From Clostridium acetobutylicum ATCC 824 (GTDB lineage: Bacteria > Bacillota > Clostridia > Clostridiales > Clostridiaceae), in contig NC_003030.1 in NCBI RefSeq assembly GCF_000008765.1, forward strand, positions 3,196,001 to 3,260,000: a stretch of 64,000 nucleotides of DNA, given 5' to 3'. The notes under the pieces were generated by a model. It made no database searches. It had not been told where the DNA came from and saw only the letters and a list, made by a program, of their open reading frames with translations. Shown here piece after piece: positions 36,911-45,427 of the stretch (within the stretch, counting starts at the first letter, position 1; each line of letters begins with the position of its first letter). A program made the translations under genes and the position numbers.

Positions 36911-37764
36911 GCTTTTGTATATAATTTTTCCACAGCATTAAGTGCTGCTACTTGTCCTTCTCCAACTGCCTTCATATATTGATAAGGCTTTCCTGTACAG
37001 TCACCTGCAGCATAACAGCCATCAATATTAGTCTCCATTTTTCTATTTACCTTTATATGTCCATCTTCAACATAAAGACCAGGGACAAGCTGCTCTGGAG
37101 GCGCGCTATCCTTAAGTACAAAAACTCCATCAGTTTCAAGTTCTCTTGATTTTAATTTAAGCTTTTCCACTTTTTTGTCGCCAACAATTTCAACAGGAAC
37201 ATCCTTAACAATCTCTACTGCAGAAACTAGCTGATATTCATCCTTATACCTTGGAACATAGTATACCTTTGAAGCTAGTTCAGCTAAATAGTTAGCTTCA
37301 CTTTCGGCTTCCTTATTATACCCCACTATGGTTACAATTTTACCTTTGTATAAAGGAGCATCACAAGTGGCACAATAGCCAACTCCTCTTCCCAAAAATT
37401 TATCTTCACCTTTTAGTGGTTTTGTATGCTCCATTCCCATGGCAAGTATAACTTTTGATGCTTCATAAGTATCTTTGCTGGTCATTATAGAAAAATACTC
37501 TCCCATTGCATATATGTTATTAACTTTAACATTTTCTATTTGTATACCCATATTATCTATATGCTCTTTAAACTTTTCCTGAAGCTCAGCTCCTCTTATC
37601 CCATAAAATCCGAGATAATTATTTATTACAGGCGCCAAGGTTAATTTTTTACTTAAATCACTGCTGCCAAAAACAATAACACTTTTATTTCTTGTTTTTG
37701 CATTTATTGCGGAAGCTAAACCAGCAGGTCCACTTCCGATTATAGCAATATCATATCTTTCCAT
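36907..37764 (-). CDS. trxB: Thioredoxin reductase-like flavoprotein without NADPH motifs, probably ferredoxin-dependent (FFTR type)
   Basis: This 285-residue protein has an FAD loop GSGPAG (10-15), the redox pair CATC (131-134) and a C-terminal CYAAGDCTGKPYQYMKAVGEG FAD block. The second nucleotide-binding domain lacks both NADPH signatures: GGGDTA is replaced by GYNKEA (148-153), and the HRRxxxR phosphate-binding motif is PRYKDEY (171-177). It is also shorter than usual TrxB (about 310-320). Such features are known from ferredoxin-dependent flavin thioredoxin reductases, including clostridial ones. It is 4 bases from trxA with a weak binding site, so translation is probably coupled. Confidence 0.88.
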   Translation of the reverse strand: MERYDIAIIGSGPAGLASAINAKTRNKSVIVFGSSDLSKKLTLAPVINNYLGFYGIRGAELQEKFKEHIDNMGIQIENVKVNNIYAMGEYFSIMTSKDTYEASKVILAMGMEHTKPLKGEDKFLGRGVGYCATCDAPLYKGKIVTIVGYNKEAESEANYLAELASKVYYVPRYKDEYQLVSAVEIVKDVPVEIVGDKKVEKLKLKSRELETDGVFVLKDSAPPEQLVPGLYVEDGHIKVNRKMETNIDGCYAAGDCTGKPYQYMKAVGEGQVAALNAVEKLYTKA

Positions 37765-37768
37765 CTTA

Positions 37769-38086
37769 TTACATGTGCTTTTCTATAGAAGCTGTGATTG
37801 ATTGCTTAGGTCTAAAACCTACTAAAGTTTCAACAGGATTTCCATCTTTAAATATCATAACTGTAGGTATACTTGCTATTCCAAACTTACTTGCTATTCC
37901 AGGATTCTCATCTACATTAACCTTTGTAAATTTTGCTTTACCATCAAGATCTTCAGATAATTCATCAATTATAGGTCCAAGCATTTTGCAAGGTCCGCAC
38001 CATGGAGCCCAAAAATCAACTATTACAGGCTCTCCTGAAGTTTTTATTTCTTCATCAAAAATAGACTCATTAATTTCTTTTACCAT
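37769..38086 (-). CDS. trxA: Thioredoxin
   Basis: The protein has 105 residues with a standard thioredoxin fold and the active site WAPWCGPCK (Cys30, Cys33), and cis-proline block ASIPTVMIFKDG near residue 74. It is the disulfide reductant that the downstream flavoprotein should recharge. GGAGGAG precedes the ATG. Its upstream region has a sigma-A promoter and an inverted repeat resembling CsoR/CstR-family operators. Confidence 0.97.
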   Translation of the reverse strand: MVKEINESIFDEEIKTSGEPVIVDFWAPWCGPCKMLGPIIDELSEDLDGKAKFTKVNVDENPGIASKFGIASIPTVMIFKDGNPVETLVGFRPKQSITASIEKHM

Positions 38087-38101
38087 TATTACTCCTCCTT
38101 T

Positions 38102-38118
38102 ATACCCCTATAGGGTAT
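38102..38118. promoter_or_regulatory. CsoR/CstR-like operator upstream of trxA
   Basis: ATACCC at 38102-38107 and GGGTAT at 38113-38118 form a perfect 6-bp inverted repeat with a 5-base spacer (CTATA), 16 bases before the trxA start and just past the expected transcript start. GC-rich ATACCC-GGGTAT palindromes are typical sites of the CsoR/RcnR/CstR repressor family (copper or persulfide sensors). The identity of the regulator is an inference. Confidence 0.55.
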
Positions 38119-38129
38119 AGTGTACTTAT

Positions 38130-38157
38130 ATTTTATCATGCCTCAAAATAATGTCAA
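38130..38157 (-). promoter_or_regulatory. trxA-trxB promoter
   Basis: On the minus strand a consensus TTGACA (38152-38157) is followed after 16 bases by TAAAAT (38130-38135). The transcript would start near 38123, just before the inverted repeat at 38102-38118. Confidence 0.7.
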
Positions 38158-38222
38158 TCTTTTATTTATCTATATTATAAGCACATAAACCTTATAATAT
38201 AAATTTTTTCTAGGCATTTATC

Positions 38223-39461
38223 TTATTTATTAATTATAGCAGATATATTGGAGTTATTATAAATTGATTTAGGGTAATTATTTGAAAGCTTCTCAGCATA
38301 TTTTTTTGCAACGTCAATATTTACATCCTTATTCATAATAGCTAAATTATAAAGAACAGTTTCCTCATAACTTCCCTTTTCAAATTTTTGATCATACATA
38401 CTGTAATAATTCATTGCACTTTCAGCATCATTAGTATTTTTATAGGTTTCTGCAATAAAATAAATTATATCAGAATAAAGATAGTTTTTTTCTCCATATT
38501 TATATGCTTTTAAAAGATTGTCCTTCGCCCCCTCATAATTCTTGTTTTTTATAAGGTCTGTACCTGCCTTATAAAAATATTGAACTCCATCACCTAGAAG
38601 CATATCCATTGCCTTAGATAACAAAATCTTATCATTAACTTTAATATTTTTATTATCCTTCCACTTTTCCTCGTAATCATAAATCTTGTTAAAATCCTTA
38701 TTGTTCACTGCCGTCTGAAGCTCTTCAGTATTAAATACCTCTTCCTTTTTTGGTACTTTAGGTTTTTCAACTGGCTTCTTAACTTCCTTTTTAACAGTTT
38801 TATTTGGGGCTGTTTTTTTCATTATAGTCTTTTTAGTCTGGGTTCTATTATTTTTAATATAGTTTTTTATTTCAACGGTACCTAACACCAAAAGAAGTAT
38901 TACAACAATAGCTGCCGCAGGCTTATATACCTTTTTCATATTAAAAGCACCTTTTATAACACCTAAATCTATTAATTCTTTTCTGCTTTTAAGTGCCATT
39001 TCGTTATTTGCATCAACTTTAAGCACCTTTTCAATGCTTTCAATGGCTTTCTGATATCTTCCCTGCCTTATATAGCAAATAGCCTTATGATTATCAACAT
39101 TTATACAATTATATGAGCTCTCTGAACACTTATCTAAAAGTTCCAAGGCTTCTTTTATTTCTACATTTTTTATACGTTTAAGTGCTATTATATAGTAATT
39201 TAACCTCGCCTCATCTTCTATTGTATCTTCTAAATATTTTTTTGCCGATACATCTCTATTAGCATTCACATTAAGCTTCCACACTGTCTTAGCTTCATTT
39301 AAATTGCCCTTAAAATAGCACAGCATTCCCTTAAGATCCAATGCCGCACTATTATTTATATCCATTGATATGCATTCTTCACACAATTGAATTGCTTTAT
39401 CTATATGTCCTTTTTCAAAACTTAAAAGAGCTTTTTTGTAAATTTTTTTCGATTTATCCAT
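38223..39461 (-). CDS. TPR-repeat membrane protein
   Basis: The protein has 412 residues. About four N-terminal TPR-like helical pairs (1-170) are followed by one membrane helix (AAAIVVILLLVLGTVEI, near 182-198), a lysine- and proline-rich linker, and further TPR-like repeats (about 245-405). The topology puts one TPR set in the cytoplasm and one outside. No enzyme motif is visible; TPR domains bind other proteins. AGGTG precedes the ATG. It stands alone, between trxA and the divergent Ig-like protein genes. Confidence 0.82.
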   Translation of the reverse strand: MDKSKKIYKKALLSFEKGHIDKAIQLCEECISMDINNSAALDLKGMLCYFKGNLNEAKTVWKLNVNANRDVSAKKYLEDTIEDEARLNYYIIALKRIKNVEIKEALELLDKCSESSYNCINVDNHKAICYIRQGRYQKAIESIEKVLKVDANNEMALKSRKELIDLGVIKGAFNMKKVYKPAAAIVVILLLVLGTVEIKNYIKNNRTQTKKTIMKKTAPNKTVKKEVKKPVEKPKVPKKEEVFNTEELQTAVNNKDFNKIYDYEEKWKDNKNIKVNDKILLSKAMDMLLGDGVQYFYKAGTDLIKNKNYEGAKDNLLKAYKYGEKNYLYSDIIYFIAETYKNTNDAESAMNYYSMYDQKFEKGSYEETVLYNLAIMNKDVNIDVAKKYAEKLSNNYPKSIYNNSNISAIINK

Positions 39462-39721
39462 TTAATATCACCTTTTTGCCTTATGTATTCTAGTATATAT
39501 ACTATTGTTTATCGTGGCAATACAAAATATGTTTACAGTGTAATTAAAATTAACTAAAACCATTCTATATTTTATTAGTAAAAAGCGGTTATTTGGCACT
39601 ATCCCTATATTTATGTATATTATGGTAATTTTATGTTTGAATTTCATTTTTATTACATATATAATAAAATATGTGTTACATTCTGTTGTATTACAAAAAA
39701 TTAAAAGTAAAGGGTGATTTC

Positions 39722-41806
39722 ATGAAAACAAAACGAATTTTTAGTACCTTAATAATAGCTGCATTTGTTTTTTCATTTACAACAACTACTAATAACGTTT
39801 CTGCTGATACTACAACACCAGCAAGTACACCTCAACTAGATTTAACCGTCACACCTAATAATGAAGGAAATTACAATGATTTAAAATGGAATATGTCTGG
39901 TGCGTCTCAAGATTATTCCTATAAGCTGTATTCCAAAAAATCAACCGACACACAATTTCAAACTATCCCTTGTAAAGGTACAAATACAGATAAAATTCAT
40001 GTATTAAATATTTATCCGGACTTAGGAAACAACCTTAAGGGGTGGATGGAAACTTCTAATACAGACGATATAAACGGATATGGAAAAGGAATTATAAAAG
40101 TTGATGAAATCCCGCTAAGTACTTTTAACTCTAATCCTAATATAAAAGATAGTAATGGAAATGAGTATGATGTTATTATGCTTGGTTCATGGGATAGTAA
40201 TAATTCTGAAGGCTTAAATGCGACTTCGGAAGCTGTAGTTGAATCATTTATAAAAAGCGGCAAAGGTGTTCTTTTTGGACATGACAGCATAAATCAAAAT
40301 TATTCAAATCTAGACAATTACGCAAACGTAAAATTCCCATCAGATGCTAAGTTATATACAGGTGCAGCAGTTGGTGATGGTAGAACAATTTTGTCACCTG
40401 GTTCTACAACGTCTAATCTTACTACAGTAAAAACAGGTTTGTTAGTGAATTTTCCTTGGAAAATTGGTAACAACTTATCTGTACCTGTAACACATAATTC
40501 TCAAATATCATACGGAGATATTTGGGTAAGATTCACTCATAAATCTTATACTGCTGATGACATGATTAATCCTGGAAACTTCTATTTAAGTACTTGGAAT
40601 AATACAGGAGTTATACAAACAGGACATTCGAACGGACAAGCAACCTCTGATGAACAAAAATTACTTGCAAATACCTTATTTTATCTAGCACAAGTAACAG
40701 ATCAAACTTCTTGGGATGATCATAAAGGCCAAGATGTAGATGCACCAAGTAAACCTGTTATAAATTCCGTAACTAACGATACTTTCAAAAATCAAATTTC
40801 CCTAAATTATTCATCTACAGACAACGGAAGTACTTATGATTATTATGTTGAAGCAACAGGAAAAAATGATGGGACAAAAGTAGATTCAGATACAAAAACG
40901 GGAACTGTTACAACTGGTATAGCCGGTTATTCTATTGTAGTGGATCAAAATTCTGATACAATCCCTAGTAATACAATTACTACAACTTCAACAAATTATA
41001 CTTTGAATAATTCATATAAAAATGATTTTTATGTCCACATTGCAGCAATAGATAAAGCTGGAAATATATCAGAAGTAACTCATCAAAAGGTATCTGTTGA
41101 TAATGCTACAAATATTGCACTAAATAAAACTACTGATAATTTAACTGTGGGTGCTAATGATACTTTAACTGCTACTATTACACCTACTGATGCAGTAGAT
41201 AAAAATGTAACCTGGACCTCAAGTGATCCTTCAATTGCTACTGTTGATGCTTCTGGTAAAATTACAGCTGTAAAACCTGGAACTGTTACTGTTACTGCTA
41301 CTACTGATAATGGTAAAACAGCTTCCTGCAATGTTACCGTAGAAAATAATACTGTTAATTTAACTCTATTTATGCAGGACTCAACTACAAGACAATATAC
41401 TATAACAAAAGATGAATTCACTAAATTCACAAATTGGTACAATCTTAGAGCAAATGGTGGTACTTTCTCTGACTCTTACACATTTAACTTACCAGTAGAT
41501 GCCTCCTCATCTGTTATAAGACGTACTGTATACTTTACTACCATAGAATCTTTTGAAATTATTTCCGACGATGTTCCTGTAGAAGAAAGAAACACTACTT
41601 TAACTTTATTAATGAAAAATTCAACTATAAGAAAATATTCTTTAACTACAAGTGAAGTTAATAACTTTAACAATTGGTATGATCTTAGATCAAATAATCA
41701 AACTCTTCAATCTTACTATATATTCAATGTTCCTGCAGATGATTTTTCACCTGCTAGAAAAGATTATGTTTTATTTAATAATATAACAGATTCTCAAGTT
41801 CAGTAA
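39722..41806 (+). CDS. Secreted protein with Big_2 Ig-like domain and duplicated C-terminal module (first of tandem pair)
   Basis: The protein has 694 residues with a signal peptide (about 1-28), a large N-terminal region starting with a fibronectin-like stretch and then HVLNIYPDLGNNLKGWMET, followed by a roughly 200-residue domain. A second repeat-like region covers about 340-455, a Big_2 domain about 463-541, and two related 65-residue modules at about 545-694 (each with FxNWYxLR). No enzymatic residues are evident; a surface or carbohydrate-related role is a guess. The start at 39722 has AGGGTGA upstream; the ORF before it lacks a site. The last 689 bases are almost identical to the end of the next gene. 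Confidence 0.85.
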   Translation: MKTKRIFSTLIIAAFVFSFTTTTNNVSADTTTPASTPQLDLTVTPNNEGNYNDLKWNMSGASQDYSYKLYSKKSTDTQFQTIPCKGTNTDKIHVLNIYPDLGNNLKGWMETSNTDDINGYGKGIIKVDEIPLSTFNSNPNIKDSNGNEYDVIMLGSWDSNNSEGLNATSEAVVESFIKSGKGVLFGHDSINQNYSNLDNYANVKFPSDAKLYTGAAVGDGRTILSPGSTTSNLTTVKTGLLVNFPWKIGNNLSVPVTHNSQISYGDIWVRFTHKSYTADDMINPGNFYLSTWNNTGVIQTGHSNGQATSDEQKLLANTLFYLAQVTDQTSWDDHKGQDVDAPSKPVINSVTNDTFKNQISLNYSSTDNGSTYDYYVEATGKNDGTKVDSDTKTGTVTTGIAGYSIVVDQNSDTIPSNTITTTSTNYTLNNSYKNDFYVHIAAIDKAGNISEVTHQKVSVDNATNIALNKTTDNLTVGANDTLTATITPTDAVDKNVTWTSSDPSIATVDASGKITAVKPGTVTVTATTDNGKTASCNVTVENNTVNLTLFMQDSTTRQYTITKDEFTKFTNWYNLRANGGTFSDSYTFNLPVDASSSVIRRTVYFTTIESFEIISDDVPVEERNTTLTLLMKNSTIRKYSLTTSEVNNFNNWYDLRSNNQTLQSYYIFNVPADDFSPARKDYVLFNNITDSQVQ
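41118..41806 (+). repeat. 689-bp long direct repeat, copy 1
   Basis: This 3' part of the first Ig-like gene aligns without gaps to 42635-43323 with about 11 differences by eye. It encodes the Big_2 domain and the C-terminal double module. The stop codons coincide in both copies. Confidence 0.95.
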
Positions 41807-41826
41807 AAAAATACAGGAGGAAAACT

Positions 41827-43323
41827 ATGAATAAAAGAATAAAAGTCTTCTTTTTAGTCTTTTTAATTGTAATTTTAGGTTGCTTCACAAATGTTTTCGC
41901 TACTAATAATAGTGACGCTATTGAAATAGGTACCTCTAATCTAAATGGTACTGCTGTAAATAGCGCTAAAGTTGGAAATCAACTATTTCATCCAGAAGTA
42001 GGTTGGGCAAGATATGACGATACTAATCCAAAAATGTTATTTAAAGGATCATTTAATGATTACCCATCTAATGTATATTACAATGGTTCAACAAAATATG
42101 GTATTGGAACTGCACTAATTAAATTTTACGGTTCTAAATTTAGAATTTTAATGAGTTATAATCCAGATAGAAGTAATTCTAACTTTGTAACTGTTGATGG
42201 TACAAAAATAGGTCAATTTGATCAAATAAAAGGCTCTCTAATACCTCAAGCTTTAGGATTTCAAGAAAATAATTTAACTGAAGGTGTTCATGTTGTACAA
42301 ATTGATTTAGGAAATAATTCTACACTGGATGCATTCGATATAGATGATTCTGGTTATCTAATTCAACTAGACAAAAATTTAACCTTAAATAAAACATCAG
42401 AAACATTAACCGTTGGACAAACTGATACTTTATCACAAGTAGTAGTTCCAGATAACGCTCCTGATAAATCACTAACTTGGACCTCAAGTGATCCTTCAAT
42501 TGCCAATGTTGATACTTTTGGTAAAGTTACAGCTGTAAAAGCCGGCTCAGCTATTATTACTGCCACTACTAATGATGGTAGCAATTTAACCTCTTCTTGT
42601 GCGGTTAATGTAAAAGATTCCAACACTACAATATCACTAAACAAAACTACTGATAATTTAACTGTGGGTGCTAATGATACTTTAACTGCTACTATTACAC
42701 CTACTGATGCAGTAGATAAAAATGTAACCTGGACTTCAAGTGATCCTTCAATTGCTACTGTTGATGCTTCTGGTAAAATTACAGCTGTAAAACCTGGAAC
42801 TGTTACTGTTACTGCTACTACTGATAATGGTAAAACAGCTTCCTGCAATGTTACCGTAGAAAATAATACTGTTAATTTAACTATATTTATGCAGGACTCA
42901 ACTACAAGACAGTATACTATAACAAAAGATGAATTCACTAAATTCACAAATTGGTACAATCTTAGGGCAAATGGCGGTACTTTCTCTGACTCTTACACAT
43001 TTAACTTACCAGTAGATGCCTCCTCATCTGTTATAAGACGTACTGTATACTTTACTACCATAGAATCTTTTGAAATTATTTCCGACGATGTTCCTGTAGA
43101 AGAAAGAAACAATACTTTAACTTTACTAATGAAAAATTCAACTATAAGAAAATATTCTTTAACTGCAAGTGAAGTTAATAACTTTAACAATTGGTATGAT
43201 CTTAGATCAAATAACCAAACTCTTCAATCTTACTATATATTCAATGTTCCTGCAGATGATTTTTCACCTGCTAGAAAAGATTATATTTTATTTAATAATA
43301 TAACAGATTCTCAAGTTCAGTAA
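41827..43323 (+). CDS. Secreted protein with two Big_2 Ig-like domains and duplicated C-terminal module (second of tandem pair)
   Basis: The protein has 498 residues. A signal peptide (about 1-25) is followed by a 150-residue N-terminal domain with a jelly-roll-like beta pattern (about 30-178), a first Big_2 domain (about 181-265), a second Big_2 (about 270-345), and the same C-terminal double module as its neighbour (347-498). The N-terminal domain is unrelated to that of the first protein, so the pair shares only the C-terminal architecture. AGGAGG precedes the ATG, 20 bases after the first gene; both are probably co-transcribed. The C-terminal modules may anchor the proteins at the wall (inference). 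Confidence 0.87.
   Translation: MNKRIKVFFLVFLIVILGCFTNVFATNNSDAIEIGTSNLNGTAVNSAKVGNQLFHPEVGWARYDDTNPKMLFKGSFNDYPSNVYYNGSTKYGIGTALIKFYGSKFRILMSYNPDRSNSNFVTVDGTKIGQFDQIKGSLIPQALGFQENNLTEGVHVVQIDLGNNSTLDAFDIDDSGYLIQLDKNLTLNKTSETLTVGQTDTLSQVVVPDNAPDKSLTWTSSDPSIANVDTFGKVTAVKAGSAIITATTNDGSNLTSSCAVNVKDSNTTISLNKTTDNLTVGANDTLTATITPTDAVDKNVTWTSSDPSIATVDASGKITAVKPGTVTVTATTDNGKTASCNVTVENNTVNLTIFMQDSTTRQYTITKDEFTKFTNWYNLRANGGTFSDSYTFNLPVDASSSVIRRTVYFTTIESFEIISDDVPVEERNNTLTLLMKNSTIRKYSLTASEVNNFNNWYDLRSNNQTLQSYYIFNVPADDFSPARKDYILFNNITDSQVQ
42635..43323 (+). repeat. 689-bp long direct repeat, copy 2
   Basis: Copy 2 of the segment at 41118-41806, offset by exactly 1517 bases with no insertions or deletions. 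Differences are single bases; several are silent. Confidence 0.95.
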
Positions 43324-43333
43324 TATAATAATC

Positions 43334-43357
43334 AAAGCCCTTCGGGGCTTATTTTTG
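43334..43357 (+). terminator. Terminator after the Ig-like gene pair
   Basis: AAGCCC-TTCG-GGGCTT followed by ATTTTTG forms a short GC-rich hairpin with a stable TTCG loop and a T-run, directly after the second gene. Confidence 0.9.
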
Positions 43358-43361
43358 TATA

Positions 43362-43407
43362 AAAAATAGAGTATCTACAGAGATTATAAAAATCTCCATA
43401 AATACTC
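43362..43407 (-). terminator. Terminator of ptsI
   Basis: On the minus strand outer arms GAGTAT/ATACTC (43402-43407 with 43369-43374) enclose an inner stem GGAGAT/ATCTC, followed by TATTTTTTAT. It lies about 45 bases after the ptsI stop. Confidence 0.7.
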
Positions 43408-43450
43408 CTTGCAAAATATAATGCAAAAAACTTTATATAAAATGATTTTT

Positions 43451-45070
43451 TTAGGCTTTCATTATCAATTCTTTAGCTGTTAAGATTGAAGATGCACTCA
43501 TTGAGAATTCATCCAAGCCATACTCTACTAGAGTTGGTATTGCTTTTTCATCTCCAGCCATTTCTCCGCACATTCCACACCATTTTCCTTCTTTGTGTGC
43601 AGATTGAATTGTCATTTTGATTAATTTAAGTACAGCAGGGTGCATTGGATTGTAAAGGTATGAAACCTTCTCATTCATTCTATCTGCTGCCAAAGTGTAT
43701 TGTATAAGATCGTTAGTTCCTATACTAAAGAAATCAACATATTTCGCAAGTTCTTCTGAATTAACAGCAGCTGCTGGGATTTCAACCATGATTCCTGTTT
43801 CAAGTTTAGCGTTGTATTTCTTTCCTTCTTTATCAAGTTCGCCCATACATTCTTTAAGAACTTCTTTAGCACTTAAGAATTCTTCAAGTGAAGATATCAT
43901 AGGGAACATTATTTTTAAGTTTCCATATACAGAAGCTCTTAAAAGCGCTCTTAATTGAATTTTGAAGATATCCTTTCTTCCAAGGCAAAGTCTTATAGCT
44001 CTGTATCCAAGGAATGGATTCATTTCTTCTGGAAGAGGTAAGTATGGAAGCTTTTTATCTCCACCTATATCTAAAGTTCTAATTACAACTGGTTTTTCGC
44101 CCATTTTTTCTACTACAGCTTTATAAGCTTCAAATTGCTCATCTTCTGTAGGCATTTGATCTCTATCCATGTATAAGAATTCTGTTCTGAAAAGACCTAC
44201 TCCATCTCCACCGTTTTGAAGAACAGCCTCTACGTCTTTAGCCTTTCCTATATTACCGCAAACTTCAACTCTTTTTCCTTCTTTAGTTCTTGTTTCAACA
44301 TTTATTAGTTCTCTTAATTTTTCTTGTTTCTTTTCATATTCTGCTTTTTTAGCTTCATACTCTTTTAATGTAGCTTCATCAGGATTTATTATAGCAATCC
44401 CTTCTGCTCCATCTACTACTATTGTATCTCCGTTCTTAACACTTTCTACTATGTCTTGAAGACCAACAACAGCTGGTATTTCAAGTGTTCTTGCCATTAT
44501 AGCACTGTGTGAAGTTCTTCCACCTATATTTGTTAAGAAACCTATTACTCTATTTTTATCAAGTTGAGCTGTATCTGATGGTGTTAAATCATGTGCAACT
44601 ACAACTGTGTTATTATCTACATCTGCAAGAGAAGTCATATCGTTTCCTGCAAGGTTTTGTAAAACTCTATTTCCAACATCCTTTACATCTGCAATTCTCT
44701 CTTTTACATATTCATCTTCAATGCCTTCAAAGATTGCTACATAATTTTTCATTACGTTTTCAAGTGCTTTTTCAGCATTAATCATTTCGTCTGAGATTAT
44801 ATTTTCTGCTGAACCAATAAAATCTGGATCATCAAGAAACATCATATGACTTTCAAATACTGCTGCTTTATCAGCACCTAAATCTTTTTCTGCTTTTTCT
44901 TTGATTTTTGTGAGTTGCTCTCTTGCTTTTTCAACTGCACCTTGGAGTCTAGCTTTTTCGCTTTCTATATCACTTATCTTTTTTTCAACTATTTTAACTT
45001 CATTATCGGCTTTAATAAAAACATGTCCTATAGCATATCCTTTTGAGGCAGATATTCCTTTTTTTATCAT
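43451..45070 (-). CDS. ptsI: Phosphoenolpyruvate-protein phosphotransferase (PTS enzyme I)
   Basis: The protein has 539 residues with the N-terminal HPr-binding domain, the phosphorylated histidine block GGRTSHSAIMARTLEIPAVV (near 185), then the PEP-binding barrel with FRTEFLYMDRD and FFSIGTNDLIQYTLAADR. It takes phosphate from PEP and passes it to HPr, so it feeds all PTS sugar transporters. The start is ATG at 45070 with AGGAGG; longer frames lack a site. No ptsH (HPr) gene is next to it. The upstream region has a sigma-54 type promoter facing this gene, unusual for ptsI. Confidence 0.97.
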   Translation of the reverse strand: MIKKGISASKGYAIGHVFIKADNEVKIVEKKISDIESEKARLQGAVEKAREQLTKIKEKAEKDLGADKAAVFESHMMFLDDPDFIGSAENIISDEMINAEKALENVMKNYVAIFEGIEDEYVKERIADVKDVGNRVLQNLAGNDMTSLADVDNNTVVVAHDLTPSDTAQLDKNRVIGFLTNIGGRTSHSAIMARTLEIPAVVGLQDIVESVKNGDTIVVDGAEGIAIINPDEATLKEYEAKKAEYEKKQEKLRELINVETRTKEGKRVEVCGNIGKAKDVEAVLQNGGDGVGLFRTEFLYMDRDQMPTEDEQFEAYKAVVEKMGEKPVVIRTLDIGGDKKLPYLPLPEEMNPFLGYRAIRLCLGRKDIFKIQLRALLRASVYGNLKIMFPMISSLEEFLSAKEVLKECMGELDKEGKKYNAKLETGIMVEIPAAAVNSEELAKYVDFFSIGTNDLIQYTLAADRMNEKVSYLYNPMHPAVLKLIKMTIQSAHKEGKWCGMCGEMAGDEKAIPTLVEYGLDEFSMSASSILTAKELIMKA

Positions 45071-45115
45071 TGTTATCCTCCTATCAAATACATTCATTAT
45101 TGTATAAATATATAT

Positions 45116-45131
45116 AGCAATTATCATGCCA
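45116..45131 (-). promoter_or_regulatory. Sigma-54 promoter of ptsI
   Basis: On the minus strand TGGCAT-GATAA-TTGCT (45131 down to 45116) matches the sigma-54 consensus TGGCAC-N5-TTGCW with one change and the correct GG-to-GC spacing. The expected start of transcription is about 45105, giving a short leader before the ptsI binding site. A sigma-54 activator gene lies divergently 370 bases away. Confidence 0.82.
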
Positions 45132-45298
45132 ACTTGATCAAATTACTATATTACATTTTTTTTAATTAATTAAGCTTTAACACAAAACCTTAAAGCATCG
45201 CCTATATTAAAGGTATTCAGACATGCTATTTTTTATGTCTATGTAAATTATACCTATATATATTTAACTTATTTATGTCGAATTTAATTTTCACAACT

Positions 45299-45313
45299 TG
45301 ATACTTTTTATCA
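45299..45313. promoter_or_regulatory. Candidate enhancer box a (TGATA-N5-TATCA)
   Basis: TGATA-CTTTT-TATCA, a perfect inverted repeat, about 170 bases upstream of the -24 box of the ptsI sigma-54 promoter. It is one of three similar boxes in this gap. Confidence 0.5.
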
Positions 45314-45396
45314 TATATATTTTATTTTATTGGTTTTATATTTATTTTCACCAAAATTTATATAGCTATTCCTCTATTTTAGGTGTACAATATACT

Positions 45397-45411
45397 TGAT
45401 AAAAATTATCA
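45397..45411. promoter_or_regulatory. Candidate enhancer box b (TGATA-N5-TATCA)
   Basis: TGATA-AAAAT-TATCA, a perfect inverted repeat of the same form as box a, about 265 bases from the ptsI -24 box. Distances of 100-300 bases are normal for sigma-54 enhancer sites. Confidence 0.55.
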
Positions 45412-45427
45412 TACCTTTTTAGGAATT

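Noticed and set aside
39593-39608. TTGGCACTATCCCTAT looks like the -24 half of a sigma-54 promoter upstream of the first Ig-like gene
   Set aside because: There is no TTGC at the -12 position after five bases, so it lacks half of the required element.
42363-42959. 198-codon open frame on the minus strand
   Set aside because: It mirrors the Thr/Val-rich Big_2 repeats of the + strand gene; its low-complexity sequence and repeated antisense copies are by-products of that composition.
41118-43323. Long direct repeats considered as a mobile element or CRISPR-like array
   Set aside because: The repeats are in-frame coding ends of two genes, with no transposase, terminal inverted repeats, target duplication or short regular spacers.
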